Below are positions 4,426 to 5,757 of a stretch of DNA of 5,757 nucleotides, piece by piece. The notes under the pieces are model-generated. The model did no database searches, was not told the DNA's origin, and worked only from the letters and a program-made list of their open reading frames with translations. Within the stretch, counting starts at the first letter, position 1; each line of letters starts with the position of its first letter. This DNA comes from an uncultured Lachnospiraceae bacterium (GTDB lineage: Bacteria; Bacillota; Clostridia; Lachnospirales; Lachnospiraceae), in the NCBI GenBank assembly GCA_910577655.1, contig CAJTOW010000183.1:1-5757 (forward strand), written 5' to 3'. A program made the position numbers and the translations under genes.

Positions 4426-5706
4426 ATGAGCGACAATATGAAAAACGGACAGTTGATGCCTGCGGAGCTGACCGCACAGATCCGCGATAAATATTACTTT
4501 GTGGACGAAGATCCATTTACCAAGACAAAAAGGCTTTTCTTCGATAACTCCGGCGGTTCCTTCCGTCTGAAAGCAGCCAGCGAGGCATTCCAGAAGGTAG
4601 ATGATCTGCCCAACTGCGGCGGCCACGGCGGTGCTGCTTCCAACTATCTGGATACACTTCGTGACCAGGCCTGCAAGGACATTTCCACCATGTTCAACGC
4701 TGAAGGCGGATGCATCACCACTTCCATGACTGCTTCCATCATCGTCTTCGACGTGTCCGAAGCCATCATTGAGAATGTACCCGGAACCAACGTGGTTACC
4801 ACCGCTCTGGAGCATCCTTCCGCATTTGACGGCTGCGCGGTACCGGCTGCCAAGTATGGCAAGGAGCTGCGTGTGGCCAAGACCGATCCGAGAACCGGAA
4901 ACATCAGGCCGGAGGATGTGGTGAAGCTGATTGATAAGGATACCTGCCTCTTAAGCGTGATCATGACCTCCAACATTACAGGCGCGATCCTGGATATCGA
5001 GACCATCGCCAGGGAAGCCCGGAAGATCAAACCGGACCTCTTCATCATCTGTGACTCCGTACAGCATACACCTCACGGCCTGACCGACATGAAGAACTGG
5101 GGTCTTGACTGTGTGAACTTCGCTCCCTATAAGTTCGGCGGCGCAAGAGGCCTGGGAGTGGGCTGGCTGTCTGAGCGTGTCATGAACCTGCCTCACAGAA
5201 AGCTGATCAAAGAGAAGCAGAGCAACTGGGAGATGGGCGGATGCGCACCTGGCATGTATGCAATGCTCAGCGCAATCTTTGACTATGTATGCTGGATCGG
5301 CAAACAGTTCAAGGATACAGAGGACAGGAGAGAGCTGTATGTAGAAGGTATGACCCGGATCACCTGGCATGAGCGCGCACTGCTTCATCGTCTGCTTCAC
5401 GGTTCCGATGAAGTCAAGGGACTTCTGGATCTGGAGGGCGTCAATGTAGCCGTTGAGATGGATGACCTTACCGAGAGAGACCTGATCGTTCCCATCGTAT
5501 TCGACAAGATGACCTGCGAGGAAGCATCCAGAGCATACGAGGCCAAGGGCGTGGTGGTACATGAGCGTACCGATGCAAGCCTTTACTCTGCACGTCAGGT
5601 GAATTCCATCAACCAGCACGGGATCGTGCGGATCTCACCGCTGCACTGCCATACATACACAGATATCGACGAGTTCCTGAAGATCACCGCAGAGATCGCA
5701 AAGTAA
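4426..5706 (+). CDS. class-V-fold PLP-dependent aminotransferase/lyase
   Basis: This 426-residue cytoplasmic enzyme has the class V aminotransferase (cysteine desulfurase-like) fold. Visible in order are the N-terminal strand RLFFDNSGG (36-44), the cofactor phosphate loop TTSMTAS (98-104), the ring-stacking His130 in ALEHPSA, Asp210 and Gln213 in CDSVQHTPHG (Asp contacts the pyridine nitrogen), the Schiff-base Lys236 in APYKFGGARGLGVGWLS, and Arg402 in VRISPLHCHT, where a substrate carboxylate is usually bound. The active enzyme is expected to be a dimer. The mobile loop that carries the catalytic cysteine in true desulfurases reads RTDASLYSAR here (381-390), without cysteine, so sulfur transfer is unlikely; transamination, elimination or epimerisation of an amino acid is more probable. 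The ATG at 4426 has GAGAGGG 7 bases upstream. It follows the metalloprotein gene in the same direction, probably in one operon, so the two may act on one pathway. The substrate is not identified. Confidence 0.87.
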   Translation: MSDNMKNGQLMPAELTAQIRDKYYFVDEDPFTKTKRLFFDNSGGSFRLKAASEAFQKVDDLPNCGGHGGAASNYLDTLRDQACKDISTMFNAEGGCITTSMTASIIVFDVSEAIIENVPGTNVVTTALEHPSAFDGCAVPAAKYGKELRVAKTDPRTGNIRPEDVVKLIDKDTCLLSVIMTSNITGAILDIETIAREARKIKPDLFIICDSVQHTPHGLTDMKNWGLDCVNFAPYKFGGARGLGVGWLSERVMNLPHRKLIKEKQSNWEMGGCAPGMYAMLSAIFDYVCWIGKQFKDTEDRRELYVEGMTRITWHERALLHRLLHGSDEVKGLLDLEGVNVAVEMDDLTERDLIVPIVFDKMTCEEASRAYEAKGVVVHERTDASLYSARQVNSINQHGIVRISPLHCHTYTDIDEFLKITAEIAK

Positions 5707-5757
5707 ACCCTCATATCAGCTTTGCAGATACCACCATGAATGAAAGCGGGTTTACTT
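5701..5757 (+). terminator. inverted repeat spanning the last stop codon, possible terminator (cut by window end)
   Basis: AAGTAAACCC (5701-5710), which contains the TAA stop of the PLP enzyme, is the exact reverse complement of GGGTTTACTT (5748-5757). Inside it GCTTT (5719-5723) pairs with AAAGC (5743-5747), stacking directly on the right arm and leaving an 8-base bulge on the left. The right arm ends in TTTACTT at the last base of the window, so a following T-run cannot be judged. A terminator of the enzyme operon is the likeliest role. Confidence 0.45.

Noticed and set aside
4951..5619. Open frame of 222 codons on the - strand opposite the PLP enzyme
   Set aside because: It lies wholly within a gene with clear catalytic motifs, and its translation matches no family I know.
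4426..5706. Cysteine desulfurase (IscS/SufS/Csd) function
   Set aside because: The cofactor lysine is present but the loop that should carry the catalytic cysteine lacks one, and no Fe-S assembly partner is nearby.
1..5757. CRISPR array, insertion sequence, tRNA or rRNA gene, phage element
   Set aside because: No regularly spaced repeats, transposase or integrase motifs, attachment-type duplications or tRNA/rRNA sequence patterns were seen on either strand.

Overview
The window looks like chromosomal DNA from a Firmicute, most likely a Lachnospiraceae-type gut Clostridium. The reasons are moderately GC-rich genes set in strongly AT-rich spacers, AGGAGG-like ribosome binding sites, TTGACA/TATAAT promoters, a TTG start, and protein sequences in the style of that group. 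This is inference from composition and protein flavour; no rRNA or other taxonomic marker is present. All five convincing genes are on the + strand.

Layout. Bases 1-183 are a leader with two small inverted repeats, a consensus sigma-A promoter (108-136) and a palindromic site. Bases 184-1505 encode the two halves of a split ThrE/YjjP-YjjB inner-membrane exporter, overlapping by one base. Bases 1630-2622 encode a LacI-family repressor, probably co-transcribed with the exporter. Bases 2623-3289 are a 667-bp gene-free spacer. Its first part holds three stem-loops (possible terminators) and its second part is an A/T-rich double promoter region. Bases 3290-4252 encode a metalloprotein of the M29 aminopeptidase / NicX-like superfamily. 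Bases 4253-4425 are a GC-rich spacer with potential RNA structure. Bases 4426-5706 encode a class-V-fold PLP enzyme. The window ends inside an inverted repeat that begins at the stop codon of this last gene.

How it fits together. A palindrome centred on CG, best form GTTACTCGAGTAAC (3148-3161), recurs as TTACACGAGTAA (2955-2966) and as ACTCGAGT followed by AAAT (168-178). A further half-site, GAGTAAATA, lies at 95-103. All three palindromes sit on or next to predicted promoters: between the start site and the gene for the exporter, over the -35 box of the first promoter of the enzyme operon, and in the spacer of its second promoter. A central CG is the expected form of a LacI-family operator, and the repressor gene lies between the two target units. 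The simplest reading is a local regulon in which the repressor controls its own exporter operon and a two-enzyme metabolic operon in response to one small molecule. The substrate cannot be read from the sequence. An amino acid or amino-acid-derived compound is the best guess, given a PLP enzyme, a peptidase-fold metalloenzyme and an amino acid/dicarboxylate-type exporter.
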